A stretch of DNA of 64,000 bases from Chitinophaga ginsengisoli (GCF_003014595.1 NZ_PYGK01000006.1:62001-126000); one strand, 5' to 3'; positions 1 to 8,912 are shown, numbered from the stretch's first letter. Notes: generated from the letters alone by a model not told the origin. Translations and numbers: made by a program.

Positions 1-3000
1 CGCGCAGGGAAGATCCGAAGATCACAATACGGCAAGGACTGGTCATTGCATACTTTCCAGGGGCGAACTCTGTGCAGGTAGAAGACCAGGTTACCAGGAA
101 GCTGGAACAGTATCTCTTCCAGTATGAGGAGGTCAATAAATCGAAAACATATTCTACTACAAAAGACGGTGTGGTGGTAGTAAATGTGGAACTCACAGAG
201 AGTGTAAAACAACCTGATATATTCTGGAGCAAATTACGTCATCAGTTGCTTGTTTCAAGACAGATCGATCTGCCGGAAGGAGTAAAGGGGCCTATTGTCA
301 ATTCGGATTTTGGAGATACTGAAGCTATGGTGATGGCGCTGGAAAGCAACAGTGCCAGCTATGATGAACTAAAGCGGTATGCCCAACGCCTGGAGGACTA
401 TCTGCGCACTATTCCAGCCGCTTCCAAAATAAAACGAATAGGCGAACAGCAGGAAGAAATAGTTGTATCGTCTACTTCAGAGAAGCTCTCCCAATACGGG
501 GTGAGTACGGATCAGGTGGTAAAGTTATTGCAATCTCAGAACAGTATTAATGCAACCGGAGAGGTGAAGACCAGCAGCAGCAAGACACCGCTGTACACTA
601 ATGGCTATTATAGTACCGAAACAGACCTTGCCAGCCAGATTGTGGGGATCTCTCAATCAGGCGCAGTCGTTAAGCTGGGTGATGTGGCCAGCCTGAAAAG
701 GGATTATGCGGAACCGCAGAGTATTATTACCGTCAATGGCAATAAGGCGATGATGCTTTCCATTCAAATGCAGGAGGGCAATAATATTGTGAAGTTTGGT
801 GAGGACGTGAATAAAAAGATTGAAGACGCCAGGAAGGTGATTCCTTCTTCCGTCAAGATCACCACGATCGTTAATCAGCCACATGTCGTAGATGAGAATA
901 TTTCGCATTTTATTCACGAGTTCTTCCTTGCCATCCTTTCGGTGATTGTTGTGGTTGTTTTATTACTGCCGCTGCGTATAGCGATGGTAGCAGCTATGGC
1001 CATTCCCATGACGGTGGCAGTCACATTTGCTATTATGCATGCATTGGGTATTGAGCTACACCAGGTGTCGCTGGCTGCGTTGATACTCGTATTGGGGATG
1101 GTGGTAGACGATGCGATTGTGATTGCAGATAACTATGTGGAACTGCTCGATGAAGGCGTTGACAGGTGGACTGCTGCCTGGCGTAGTGCCAATGACCTGG
1201 TCATACCTGTACTGACGGCAACGATTACCATTATTGCGTCTTTCATGCCAATGATCTTACTAAGAGGAACTGTTGGCGAATTCATATTTGCGCTGCCTAT
1301 AACAGTTGCAGTGGCGCTGGCTTCCTCATTTTTTGTTGCCATGGTGCTGACGCCATTGCTTTGTTACACGTTCATTAAAAAAGGCCTACATCAGCAGCAA
1401 GGGGCTAAAGGAGGGGAAATCGATAATGTTCCTGTGAAGAGGAAAAAACGGTCTGTGCTTGACCTGATGCAGGATGGATATAATGCACTGCTGGACTGGT
1501 GTGTACTGCATCCGCGGCTGACAATTCTCAGCAGTCTTGTGCCTATTATTTTTGCAGGCTTGCTGTTTTCAAAGGGTGTGAGGGAGCAATTTTTCCCGGC
1601 AGCAGAAAGAAACCAGTTTGTGGTGGAGCTATGGATGCCAACGGGAACAAAGCTGGAAAAGACCAATGAGGCTATTCTGAGGGTGGAAGCATTGCTGAAG
1701 AACGACAAGCGGGTAGTTTCTTATGCAACATTTACGGGGACTTCTTCGCCCAGGTTCTATTATAATTTTTCCCCGGAGTTTCCAACATCGAACTATGCAC
1801 AAATACTGATCAATACTACTACGGAGGCAAGCACGGAAGAGCTCTCCCGTGAGTTAAGCGGCAAAGTAGGAGAACTGGTACCTGAAGGTACCACTTATGT
1901 CAAACTGATGCAGCAGGGATCGGCGTTAAAGGCTCCTGTGGAAGTGCGGATCATCGGTGAGGATATTGATCATTTAAAGGCTATTGCGGCGGATGTCACC
2001 AACATCGTTAGCCATGCGAAAGGCGCCCGTTTTGTAAGAAGCGATTTTGCGGAAGATTATTATGGCATCGGGATAAGACTGAAAGAAGAAGCCAGCCGGC
2101 TGGGTTATACCACAACCAGCATCTCTCAATCCGTCTATACAGGCTTTAGTGGTGCTGCTGTTTCTACCATGTATGAAGGCAATGATCCGATAAATATTCT
2201 GCTGCGACTGGATGAAAAAAGCAGACAATCTACAAGTGATCTGGAGAACCTCTATTTGAAGTCGCCGGTAACAGGTGCGGCAGTGCCTTTAAGGCAGATT
2301 GCTGATTTGAGTCCGCAATGGCAAACGGGCAGAATTATGCACCGTAACGGTGTACGGACCCTGACCATTCAAAGTGAAACGGCGCCGGACGTACTTCCTT
2401 CTGAGTTACTGGCTGCTATACAACCGGCGATCAATAAACTGGCACTTCCCAATGGATATCGTATTGAATACGGGGGAGAGGACGCTAATAAGAAAGAAGT
2501 GCTGGGACAGTTAATTGCTGCATTATTGGTGAGCCTTGTACTGATATTCTTCATTCTGCTGTTCCAGTTCAGGAATATCAAAGAGGTACTGATCGTGATG
2601 CTTACCATACCTCTGAGCCTGTTTGGCGCTATCATGGGCCTGTTCCTTACAGGTAATTATTTCAGCTTTACTGCCTTTGTTGGTTTAATAGCGCTGTCGG
2701 GTATCGTTGTGCGTAACGCCATCATCCTGGTAGACCATACGCATGAACTGATGAAACATGGACTTGATATTAAATCGGCAGCCATAGAATCGGGCAAGCG
2801 GCGTCTAAGGCCTATTTTCCTTACAGCAATGGCTGCTGCTATTGGTGTGTTGCCAATGATCATATCTGGTTCCCCTATGTGGGCGCCACTTGCAAGCGTG
2901 CTGGCATTTGGCGTGGTATGGAGTATGATCATGGCATTACTCACCGTACCGGTATTGTATATCTCCCGGATAAAGTCAACACCTAATGTAGAAACGATAA

Positions 3001-3017
3001 AGTCAACAGTGAAATGA
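1..3017 (+). CDS. RND-family efflux pump inner-membrane transporter (5' end outside window)
   Basis: Proton-driven RND (AcrB-like) pump subunit exporting small molecules from periplasm or inner membrane through an outer-membrane channel. The frame is open from base 3 and reads REDPKITIRQGLVIAYFPGA before the first GTG at 72, which matches the porter-domain start of this family, so the gene begins upstream; about 40 residues are missing compared with the usual ~1040. Counting from the GTG, a membrane segment lies near residues 281-302, followed by a VVDDAIV motif whose Asp346-Asp347 correspond to the proton-relay aspartates. A second membrane bundle fills the C-terminus, as expected for the duplicated RND fold. 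The stop overlaps the next ATG by 4 bp (ATGA), so the pump and the TolC-like gene are probably translationally coupled; an adaptor gene is probably upstream. Substrate cannot be told from the sequence. Confidence 0.95.
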   Translation, partial: RREDPKITIRQGLVIAYFPGANSVQVEDQVTRKLEQYLFQYEEVNKSKTYSTTKDGVVVVNVELTESVKQPDIFWSKLRHQLLVSRQIDLPEGVKGPIVNSDFGDTEAMVMALESNSASYDELKRYAQRLEDYLRTIPAASKIKRIGEQQEEIVVSSTSEKLSQYGVSTDQVVKLLQSQNSINATGEVKTSSSKTPLYTNGYYSTETDLASQIVGISQSGAVVKLGDVASLKRDYAEPQSIITVNGNKAMMLSIQMQEGNNIVKFGEDVNKKIEDARKVIPSSVKITTIVNQPHVVDENISHFIHEFFLAILSVIVVVVLLLPLRIAMVAAMAIPMTVAVTFAIMHALGIELHQVSLAALILVLGMVVDDAIVIADNYVELLDEGVDRWTAAWRSANDLVIPVLTATITIIASFMPMILLRGTVGEFIFALPITVAVALASSFFVAMVLTPLLCYTFIKKGLHQQQGAKGGEIDNVPVKRKKRSVLDLMQDGYNALLDWCVLHPRLTILSSLVPIIFAGLLFSKGVREQFFPAAERNQFVVELWMPTGTKLEKTNEAILRVEALLKNDKRVVSYATFTGTSSPRFYYNFSPEFPTSNYAQILINTTTEASTEELSRELSGKVGELVPEGTTYVKLMQQGSALKAPVEVRIIGEDIDHLKAIAADVTNIVSHAKGARFVRSDFAEDYYGIGIRLKEEASRLGYTTTSISQSVYTGFSGAAVSTMYEGNDPINILLRLDEKSRQSTSDLENLYLKSPVTGAAVPLRQIADLSPQWQTGRIMHRNGVRTLTIQSETAPDVLPSELLAAIQPAINKLALPNGYRIEYGGEDANKKEVLGQLIAALLVSLVLIFFILLFQFRNIKEVLIVMLTIPLSLFGAIMGLFLTGNYFSFTAFVGLIALSGIVVRNAIILVDHTHELMKHGLDIKSAAIESGKRRLRPIFLTAMAAAIGVLPMIISGSPMWAPLASVLAFGVVWSMIMALLTVPVLYISRIKSTPNVETIKSTVK

Positions 3018-4360
3018 AGCATTATATAAAACATTCTGCCCTTTTGTCCATGGCTTTCATCTGCTGCTGCTCCTTATTGAAAGCGCAGGATAGTCAGTCA
3101 TATTCTCTCGAGCAGTTAAAGGATGCTGCTTTGAAGAACAATCATATACTTGCCATCAAGGAATGGCAGATAAAAGAAAAGCAGGCAAAGATCAAAGAAG
3201 ACGAAGTCAAAAAGTATCCTTCTGCCACTGTGAATGGCAATTACTTATATAATATCAACCTGGGGGAAATAACCATACCTGCCGGTACTATTGGTGAATT
3301 GCAGCTCAGTCCCAATAATACTGTACTGCTTCCCAACACCGACAAGAATTTTACAGTAGGGCAGCATAGTAACTTTACTATCGGCATGCTGGCATACCAG
3401 CCTATTACCCAGCAGGCCAAGATAAAAACCGGACTGGATATAGATAAAACCGAAATAGCGGTGACTGAGAAAGAGCGGTTTAAAATATCCCTGCAAATAA
3501 AACAGGCAATAGATAAACTTTATTATGGCACCTTAATAGCACAAAAACAGCTGGAGGAGGCGGAAGCAAAGTTAGCGTTAGCTACCTCAAAATTAGCGGA
3601 TCAGGAAAATGCGCAACTGGCCGGTAAAACGATCACAGCGGATAAAGCTGGTCTGCAGGCTGCTGTTGCCAATGAAGAGCAAAACATCCTCAAATTGAAT
3701 ATTCAGATTGAAGACTATATGGGGGACTTAATCAACCTGACAGGGATTGATGCGCATTCCTTGAAACTGGCAGCCATTGAGCCGGCCGTGCAGCCAATGG
3801 ATGCACTGGAAGGCTATAAGAGTGTTGCCTCTTCTTCAAATGCTGACATGCAGATAGCAGGATTGAATAAATCAAAAGCCTTATTGGGCATTAAAGCTGC
3901 CAGGCAAAGCAATATCCCAGATCTGGGACTGGTGGGCGGTTATTCTTATCAGTACGGAAATCCTATACTGCCTAACAATATTCCATTTGTAGGAGTGAAC
4001 CTCAAATGGAATGTGCAGGAGATCTTTTCCAACAAACAGGTATTGAAACAACGACAGTTCCAGCTAAAGCAGGCGGAAGAGAATATTCAGTACACACAGC
4101 AGCAGGTGAACAACGACATTGAAAAGGCATACAGGAAGATCGAACAATCAAAGCAGTTGATCGCTGTTGCGCAAAAGGCCCTTTTTTATCAGAAAGAGGC
4201 GTTTAAACTGCAGGAAGATAAAAAGGCTGCTGGTCTTAATGTGAAAACAGATCTGCTGAACGCAAAATCTTCATTGGCGAAGTCTGAGGCCGATATGTAT
4301 GCGGCGCAGTTGTCTTACCTGATAGCGGTTGCTGACCTGAAGATATTGACGGGGCAGTAA
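3014..4360 (+). CDS. TolC-family outer-membrane efflux channel
   Basis: Outer-membrane factor that would complete the tripartite pump with the preceding RND protein. A signal peptide is visible (hydrophobic core SALLSMAFICCCSLL, cleavage near LKAQ at residues 22-25). The rest is dominated by long Ala/Lys/Gln/Glu-rich helices typical of the TolC coiled-coil barrel, in two repeats: residues ~30-230 and ~260-448. Examples are the KQAIDKLYYGTLIAQKQLEE stretch and the AYRKIEQSKQLIAVAQKAL stretch. The 448-aa length fits the family. Its ATG lies inside the stop of the pump gene (4-bp overlap). No clear terminator follows; the next gene has its own promoter-like sequence. Confidence 0.93.
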   Translation: MKHYIKHSALLSMAFICCCSLLKAQDSQSYSLEQLKDAALKNNHILAIKEWQIKEKQAKIKEDEVKKYPSATVNGNYLYNINLGEITIPAGTIGELQLSPNNTVLLPNTDKNFTVGQHSNFTIGMLAYQPITQQAKIKTGLDIDKTEIAVTEKERFKISLQIKQAIDKLYYGTLIAQKQLEEAEAKLALATSKLADQENAQLAGKTITADKAGLQAAVANEEQNILKLNIQIEDYMGDLINLTGIDAHSLKLAAIEPAVQPMDALEGYKSVASSSNADMQIAGLNKSKALLGIKAARQSNIPDLGLVGGYSYQYGNPILPNNIPFVGVNLKWNVQEIFSNKQVLKQRQFQLKQAEENIQYTQQQVNNDIEKAYRKIEQSKQLIAVAQKALFYQKEAFKLQEDKKAAGLNVKTDLLNAKSSLAKSEADMYAAQLSYLIAVADLKILTGQ

Positions 4361-4415
4361 GAGGACGTTGTTGTTACTTATAGCTGGATGGTACAGATAT
4401 GTTACAGTATATTGA

Positions 4416-4448
4416 TTGGATATTTTCCACTTTGTAGTTTAATTTTGC
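4416..4448 (+). promoter_or_regulatory. Putative Bacteroidota promoter of the thioesterase gene
   Basis: TTGG at 4416-4419 and TAATTTTGC at 4440-4448, separated by 20 bases. This matches the -33 TTG / -7 TAnnTTTG pattern of the Bacteroidota primary sigma factor. The thioesterase ATG follows 33 bases downstream. Confidence 0.5.
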
Positions 4449-4481
4449 GCCCATATCCGGGGACGGGAAAATTAATCGAGA

Positions 4482-4877
4482 ATGAATTTTTATACACGTA
4501 AATGGGTGAAACCCGAGGATCTGAATGCACATGGAACTTTATTTGGCGGCAGCCTGCTGCGCTGGATAGATGAAGAGGCAGCTATTTATTCAATTATTCA
4601 GCTGGGTACAAACAGGTGTGTGACCAAATACATGTCCGAAATCAATTTTATCAATTCTGCCAAGCAGGGTGATATTGTAGAGTTGGGGATCAAGGCGATC
4701 CATTTCGGCAGAACGTCTTTGACACTTACCTGCCAGGTAAGGAACAAGATCACGCAGAAAACCATTCTTACCATTGATAAGATGGTATTCGTAAGTGTGG
4801 ATGAAAACGGTGTACCGGCGCCACATGGGCGTACAAAGATCACTTATACTGACGAGCGTTTAAGAGAGGAGGATTAA
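4482..4877 (+). CDS. Acyl-CoA thioesterase, hotdog fold (YciA/BFIT-like)
   Basis: Small cytosolic enzyme that hydrolyses acyl-CoA to free acid and CoA. The family signature is clear: NAHGTLFGGSLLRWIDEEAA at residues ~15-34 carries the HGxxFGG-xxL-xWxDExA core of the hotdog helix with its acidic catalytic residue. The middle reads FINSAKQGDIVELG, followed by the RTSLTLTCQV and KMVFVSVDENG strands. The 131-aa length equals a single hotdog domain; the active form in the family is a multimer. The final bases overlap the convergent YgiD-like gene, with the two stop codons interleaved at 4874-4877. Chain-length preference is not predictable. Confidence 0.93.
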   Translation: MNFYTRKWVKPEDLNAHGTLFGGSLLRWIDEEAAIYSIIQLGTNRCVTKYMSEINFINSAKQGDIVELGIKAIHFGRTSLTLTCQVRNKITQKTILTIDKMVFVSVDENGVPAPHGRTKITYTDERLREED

Positions 4878-5722
4878 GTACGTCCGACGGTGAAGCAACG
4901 CATGCTTACCGCGCTGAATACTTCTTCGTAGGTATAGTGGATCTCCTCGTGTTTATCGGCCAGTGCGATGCTGTATAACATGGGAATGTAGTGGTCTTCC
5001 GTAGGAACGGCCCTGCGTGCCAGTTTCCCCAGGTTCCTGTAGTAGAACAGACTGCCAAAGTCGCGTTCATTGATCCTGGCTTTGACCCAATCATCGAACT
5101 CAATAGCCCAGGAATAAGGCTTTCCGTTACTGAATGTTCCTTTCAGGAGGCTGAGTTGCAGGTTGTGTACGATGTTGCCACTACCAATGATCAATACGCC
5201 TTTCTCCCGTAATGGCTTCAGTTGCTGCGCCAGATTCCAGTGGTAGTCGAGCCGCTGACTGACAGGAACGCTTAATTCCATTACCGGGATACTGGCGTCG
5301 GGCATGATGTGCCGGAGTATGGCCCAGGCGCCGTGATCAAGGTCGGTGCTTTCGTCTATTTTTACCTGTGGTGATAGTTCTGGTATCATGGTACTGAAGC
5401 GGGTAGCTCCGTCTACGTCGTAGTAAGTGCAGTTAAAATGTGCCGGCACCTTTAGCCAGGTGGTTTCTGCAGTCAGGTAGTGGCCGGAAATGACCAGGAT
5501 GGCGGATGGCTTCCGGGTGAGGGCAGTCCCCATTTTACGCAGGCTTTGGGTAAAAGGATTGTCCCTGAATGCATTTTCCGGATCGCCATGACCTACAAAA
5601 AATACCGGCATCTTTTCAGTAGGCTGGAAAATGCCTGGCAAGTTTAATAACCGCTCTATCTGCCCAGAGTAGGGGATGAGCGGCAGTAGTGCCGCCATCT
5701 TAATAAATCTTTTCCGCTCCAT
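4874..5722 (-). CDS. ygiD: YgiD-like extradiol dioxygenase (LigB/DODA superfamily)
   Basis: Member of the class III extradiol ring-cleavage dioxygenases typified by E. coli YgiD (4,5-DOPA extradiol dioxygenase). Metal-site histidines are visible in order: FFVGHGDPENAF, ISGHYLT, DHGAW, GSGNIVHNL, and DKHEEIHYTYE near the C-terminus. Compared with E. coli YgiD, which starts almost directly at its GHG motif, this protein has about 35 extra N-terminal residues with a basic head (MERKRFIKM) and a hydrophobic stretch (AALLPLIPYSG). That resembles the export signals often seen on Bacteroidota versions, so it may act outside the cytoplasm; this is inference. The true substrate is unknown, since most homologues have not been assayed. 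The gene is convergent with the thioesterase. Confidence 0.88.
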   Translation of the reverse strand: MERKRFIKMAALLPLIPYSGQIERLLNLPGIFQPTEKMPVFFVGHGDPENAFRDNPFTQSLRKMGTALTRKPSAILVISGHYLTAETTWLKVPAHFNCTYYDVDGATRFSTMIPELSPQVKIDESTDLDHGAWAILRHIMPDASIPVMELSVPVSQRLDYHWNLAQQLKPLREKGVLIIGSGNIVHNLQLSLLKGTFSNGKPYSWAIEFDDWVKARINERDFGSLFYYRNLGKLARRAVPTEDHYIPMLYSIALADKHEEIHYTYEEVFSAVSMRCFTVGRT

Positions 5723-5795
5723 ACCAGTTTAATGATTCATAATACCAGGTAAATATATTTTCTATTTAAGTATCTCCCACATTCCCTGGCGAATT

Positions 5796-6461
5796 TTAAC
5801 TTTTACCTTTCACCAGTATACTTCCCCTCAGGAAGTTCATTTTCACAAAAGAGTCTGTTTCTTCAAATCCTGCATCCAGCCATTGCTGTTTGCATTGCGG
5901 ATTCGCGTAAAGTATTTTCAGGGGACGGGGCCTCCTGAGCAGGCTTTCTTCGACTTTGGCGATAAATTTCTCCATGATCACCTGATCAAAAGGGTTGAAG
6001 AGGAAGATCACGCCGACGGTTTCAGGGATGGCATAGGCACGCGCGTCCTGGCAGGCTACATTGATCCTGATATCGCGATACCGGTTACGGAGGATATCCC
6101 GCATTTTTATGGCGGCCTTGTACAGTCTGGGGGAAAGGTCTATGCCGGCAAGGGTAGTGAAGCCGTAGGCGGCTCCCATGGCTAATACACGTCCTCTTCC
6201 GCACCCGACGTCCAGCAGGGTAGTTGACAGGTCAGCAGGCTGCAGGTGATCGAACAGCCAGGTGGCGGTGTAGTAGTTGACTGGCTCATACATGGCGATA
6301 TGCTTCCTGTCTTCTTTTGATACCTCCGATGCGAGGTTGTCTGTGCCAATGGTCCGGATGCCGTATTTCTTTTCTCCGCGGATTTCGTGCCTGATGATGA
6401 AAAAGGCCAGATCTAATCCCCAGTGCCATCCGACATATAAAAAATATAACAGGTATCTCAT
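5796..6461 (-). CDS. Class I SAM-dependent methyltransferase
   Basis: Rossmann-fold methyltransferase of unknown substrate. SAM motif I is LLDVGCGRGRVLAMGA (residues ~82-97), followed by the acidic motif II position in TLAGIDLSPRLY, then CQDARAYAIPE and a motif IV-like VIFLFNPFDQ. The N-terminus (residues 1-22, MRYLLYFLYVGWHWGLDLAFFII) is hydrophobic and could be a membrane-associated helix; an EPVNYYTA segment precedes the SAM fold. The 221-aa length is normal for a stand-alone enzyme. It shares its direction with the YgiD-like gene (73-bp gap), but nothing shows a shared role. Confidence 0.85.
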   Translation of the reverse strand: MRYLLYFLYVGWHWGLDLAFFIIRHEIRGEKKYGIRTIGTDNLASEVSKEDRKHIAMYEPVNYYTATWLFDHLQPADLSTTLLDVGCGRGRVLAMGAAYGFTTLAGIDLSPRLYKAAIKMRDILRNRYRDIRINVACQDARAYAIPETVGVIFLFNPFDQVIMEKFIAKVEESLLRRPRPLKILYANPQCKQQWLDAGFEETDSFVKMNFLRGSILVKGKS

Positions 6462-6548
6462 GATACGCTTGTTGAGGGGTGATGCTGTTTCAGGATTGTA
6501 GGGTTCAGGCAGTAATATTGTAATATAAGTAATTTATTCTATTGTTTA

Positions 6549-6607
6549 TGCTAAGTAGCTTGGTTTCATTACGCTGCGTTTTTTCCGCTAAGTAGCTTCG
6601 GTTTCAG
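6549..6607 (+). repeat. Direct repeat GCTAAGTAGCTT-N-GTTTCA
   Basis: Two near-identical 19-20 base copies at about 6549-6567 and 6588-6607. The second is the outer left arm of the hairpin element at 6590. Confidence 0.5.
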
Positions 6608-6748
6608 TATGGGATGTCGGTCGGCGCCTCTCTGAATGTCGATTGGGCTTCGTCAAGCGAATAAGAAGTGGGATATGGATTGGGCAGCACCGGTCGTGTC
6701 GCCGGAGAGCCGAAGGCCCGACATTCCCATCTGAAACCGGTGCTACTT
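6590..6748 (+). repeat. Intergenic hairpin element, copy A
   Basis: A 159-bp imperfect palindrome. The left arm (6590-6622: AAGTAGCTTCGGTTTCAG, then TATGGGATGTCGG) pairs with the right arm (6719-6748: CCGACATTCCCAT, then CTGAAACCGGTGCTACTT). Just inside are the conserved blocks TCGGCGCCTCTC (6621-6632) and GAGAGCCGAAGGC (6706-6718). A second copy with the same arms and inner blocks but a different centre lies at 52782-52928. The arms are offset by one base (GGGAT against ATTCCC), leaving a bulged base. No open frame lies inside. Confidence 0.8.
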
Positions 6749-6993
6749 CCGCTGTCCCTGTGCTGTTTATAGGGTCCCTTTATTATACTCCCTGACTGAT
6801 GAGCTGTCTATTGGATGCTTTTGAGGTCTGTTTTGTAGTCTGTTTTTGTACTCTGTTTTGAGTACTATTTTCAGGGCTGTTTTGTGGTCTGATTATTTTT
6901 AAGGCAGGTAGTAGTGGTTGGTTTCTATTGGCCGCAAACAGGCGTAGCACGGCTCAGATCTTCCCCGAAGGGAAAATATGCCCGTTGATAAAC
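6749..6993. other. Gene-free stretch with TCTGTTTT-type degenerate tandem repeats
   Basis: No gene is seen here. From about 6829 to 6891 the + strand carries four imperfect copies of a unit like CTGTTTTGTAGT (CTGTTTTGTAG, CTGTTTTTGTA, CTGTTTTGAGT, CTGTTTTGTGG) spaced 15 to 28 bases apart. A small hairpin TTCCCCGAAGGGAA lies at 6961. The purpose is unknown. Confidence 0.45.
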
Positions 6994-7028
6994 AAAAAAG
7001 CTGCCTCCCGGATGGAAGACAGCTTTTT
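6994..7028 (-). terminator. Intrinsic terminator of the TerC gene
   Basis: Stem AAAAAGCTGCCTCC / GGAAGACAGCTTTTT around a short loop, about 45 bases past the stop of the minus-strand TerC gene and ending in a U-run in that direction. Confidence 0.8.
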
Positions 7029-7071
7029 ATAATTGTTGTAATAGTTATATAGCTATAATATTTTATAATAT

Positions 7072-7884
7072 CTATACCTGTTGTTCTTTCTCCTCCAGTC
7101 TCGGCTGATGCAACTTTACGGGCTTGCTGGATTTGGATTTCATTTTCAGGTTCAGCATTTCGATGAAAACGGAGAAGGCCATCGCGAAATAGATATATCC
7201 TTTAGGGATATGCTGTTCGAAGCTTTCTGCGATCAATGATACGCCAATGAGCAACAGGAAAGAGAGCGCCAACATTTTCACTGTTGGGTGTTTGTCCACA
7301 AAGTTGCTGATGACTTCGGAGGCCATCACCATTACGGCTACAGCGATAATCACTGCAGCGATCATGATCTGGATATGGTCGGCCATACCCACTGCGGTAA
7401 TAACAGAGTCAAGAGAGAAAACGATATCCAGCAGTAAGATCTGGATAATAGTCTGGGTAAAGCTGATAGGCTTGGGATTCGCAGATTCATGTCCGCCGCC
7501 TTCCAGCTTTTCATGTATTTCGGCTGTACTTTTATAGATCAGGAAGAGGCCCCCGATAAGCAGAATGAGATCCCTGCCGGAAATAGCGGTGGCTTCCAGC
7601 CACTTTTCGTTCTGTATGCCTATCCAGTCGCCTACGTTGAACAGCGTACGGGTCAACGACATGATCCAGCTGATGGACAGCAGCAACAGTATGCGGACAA
7701 ACATGGCGAGTGTCAGACCAAGACGACGCGCCTTCTTTTGCTTGTTTTGAGGCAGTTTTCCTGCCATGATGGAGATGAAGACGATATTATCAATTCCAAG
7801 TACTATTTCAAGTACGCTTAAGGTTAAAAGGCTGATCAATGAGTCTATTGTAAACAGGCCTTCGACGGAAAAAAGATTTCCCAT
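7072..7884 (-). CDS. TerC-family integral membrane protein
   Basis: Polytopic membrane protein of the TerC family (Pfam TerC), related to tellurite-resistance TerC and to E. coli Alx. Family members are linked to metal-ion (Mn2+) export and envelope metal homeostasis. The hallmark is visible: SVLEIVLGIDNIVFISIMAG at residues ~23-42, with the acidic E-x6-DN motif in a membrane helix, and its repeat in the second half, QILLLDIVFSLDSVITAVGM (residues ~147-166). Further helices are VRILLLLSISWIM, IMIAAVIIAVAVMVMA, MLALSFLLLIGVSLIA and IYFAMAFSVFIEML, giving about seven or eight. The C-terminus is charged (KMKSKSSKP to EEKEQQV). Length 270 aa fits the short TerC type without CBS domains. It is monocistronic with its own terminator. 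Confidence 0.93.
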   Translation of the reverse strand: MGNLFSVEGLFTIDSLISLLTLSVLEIVLGIDNIVFISIMAGKLPQNKQKKARRLGLTLAMFVRILLLLSISWIMSLTRTLFNVGDWIGIQNEKWLEATAISGRDLILLIGGLFLIYKSTAEIHEKLEGGGHESANPKPISFTQTIIQILLLDIVFSLDSVITAVGMADHIQIMIAAVIIAVAVMVMASEVISNFVDKHPTVKMLALSFLLLIGVSLIAESFEQHIPKGYIYFAMAFSVFIEMLNLKMKSKSSKPVKLHQPRLEEKEQQV

Positions 7885-8136
7885 TTTTAATGTGCATTAT
7901 AGGTTTGAAGCCGCAATCTTACAAATTTTTACGCTGATCAGGAAAGTTTGTTGACAACTTGCTGCCAGCATTCTGACAGAAACGCTCCTGTTATTGATGT
8001 GAATGCTGCTCCTGTATGATATTCCAGGGTATCACAAAATGTGCGCCATTGCTGCGGTGAACTTTAGTGATTAAAAAAGGAGGAAAAGCGCCGTTAATTG
8101 GATACTTTTGTTATTGTAACCCTTGTTAGAAGATAT

Positions 8137-8835
8137 ATGGATATAAAAGTTATTGCCTTTGACGCGGACGATACATTGTGGATAAACGAACCCTATTTCC
8201 GCGAAACCGAAACCGAGTTTTGCCAACTGATGGAAAGCTACTTACCGCAGCATACCGCAGCGCGTGAATTACTGCAGATAGAAATCAGAAATCTTTCCCT
8301 GTACGGCTATGGTATTAAAGGATTTATGCTGTCGATGATAGAAACTGCATTGACGGTGTCCAACAATACTATTGATATCAGTGCTGTTGAAAAGATCATC
8401 GAGTTAGGAAAAGCCCTGCTGGCCAGACCGGTGGAAGTATTGGACGGCGTGTTTGATGTATTGTCGGCCCTGAAAGATAATTACCGCCTGGTGGTAGCTA
8501 CCAAAGGAGATCTGCTGGATCAGGAACGTAAGCTGCGTAATTCTGGTATCCTGCACTTCTTTCACCATGTGGAAGTAATGTCGGACAAACAGGAAGGTGA
8601 TTACCGTAAATTATTAAAACACCTGGATATTACGCCTGATCAGTTCCTGATGATCGGTAACTCCCTGAAATCTGACGTGTTGCCGGTACTGGCGATTGGC
8701 GGTCATGCTATTCATATTCCTTTTCACATTACCTGGGAGCATGAACATGTAGACGTACATATTGATAACCCTAACTTCAGACAGGTAGAAAATATTTTAG
8801 CTATTCTGCCATTGTTGTATGCAACGTTACCGTGA
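8137..8835 (+). CDS. HAD-superfamily hydrolase
   Basis: Haloacid dehalogenase-like phosphohydrolase (phosphatase or dehalogenase type), cytosolic. Motif I is FDADDTLW at residues 7-14 (nucleophile Asp8, acid/base Asp10), motif II is VVATKGD (Thr, where Ser/Thr is expected), the motif III Lys is probably in MSDKQEGDYRK, and motif IV is MIGNSLKSDVLP, where the family usually has GDs/GNxxxxD. A helical cap lies between motifs I and II (residues ~20-100). I chose the ATG at 8137 because motif I then starts at the usual distance from the N-terminus. The frame is open to a TTG at 8098 that has a good AAGGAGG upstream (8078-8084), so a 13-residue longer form cannot be excluded. Substrate unknown. 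Confidence 0.88.
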   Translation: MDIKVIAFDADDTLWINEPYFRETETEFCQLMESYLPQHTAARELLQIEIRNLSLYGYGIKGFMLSMIETALTVSNNTIDISAVEKIIELGKALLARPVEVLDGVFDVLSALKDNYRLVVATKGDLLDQERKLRNSGILHFFHHVEVMSDKQEGDYRKLLKHLDITPDQFLMIGNSLKSDVLPVLAIGGHAIHIPFHITWEHEHVDVHIDNPNFRQVENILAILPLLYATLP

Positions 8836-8897
8836 GTAGTCATCGTTGTTTCTGATTGTCCATCCTATACTGTCCCAGTACCAGCGGGACTTTTAAT

Positions 8898-8912
8898 GCT
8901 TAATTATTAAGC
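8898..8912. promoter_or_regulatory. 15-bp perfect inverted repeat upstream of the GH127-GH78 operon
   Basis: GCTTAAT-T-ATTAAGC, 65 bases before the GH127-like start codon and just ahead of a TA-rich sequence with TATTTTG. It could be an operator or part of the promoter; no regulator is known. Confidence 0.35.
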
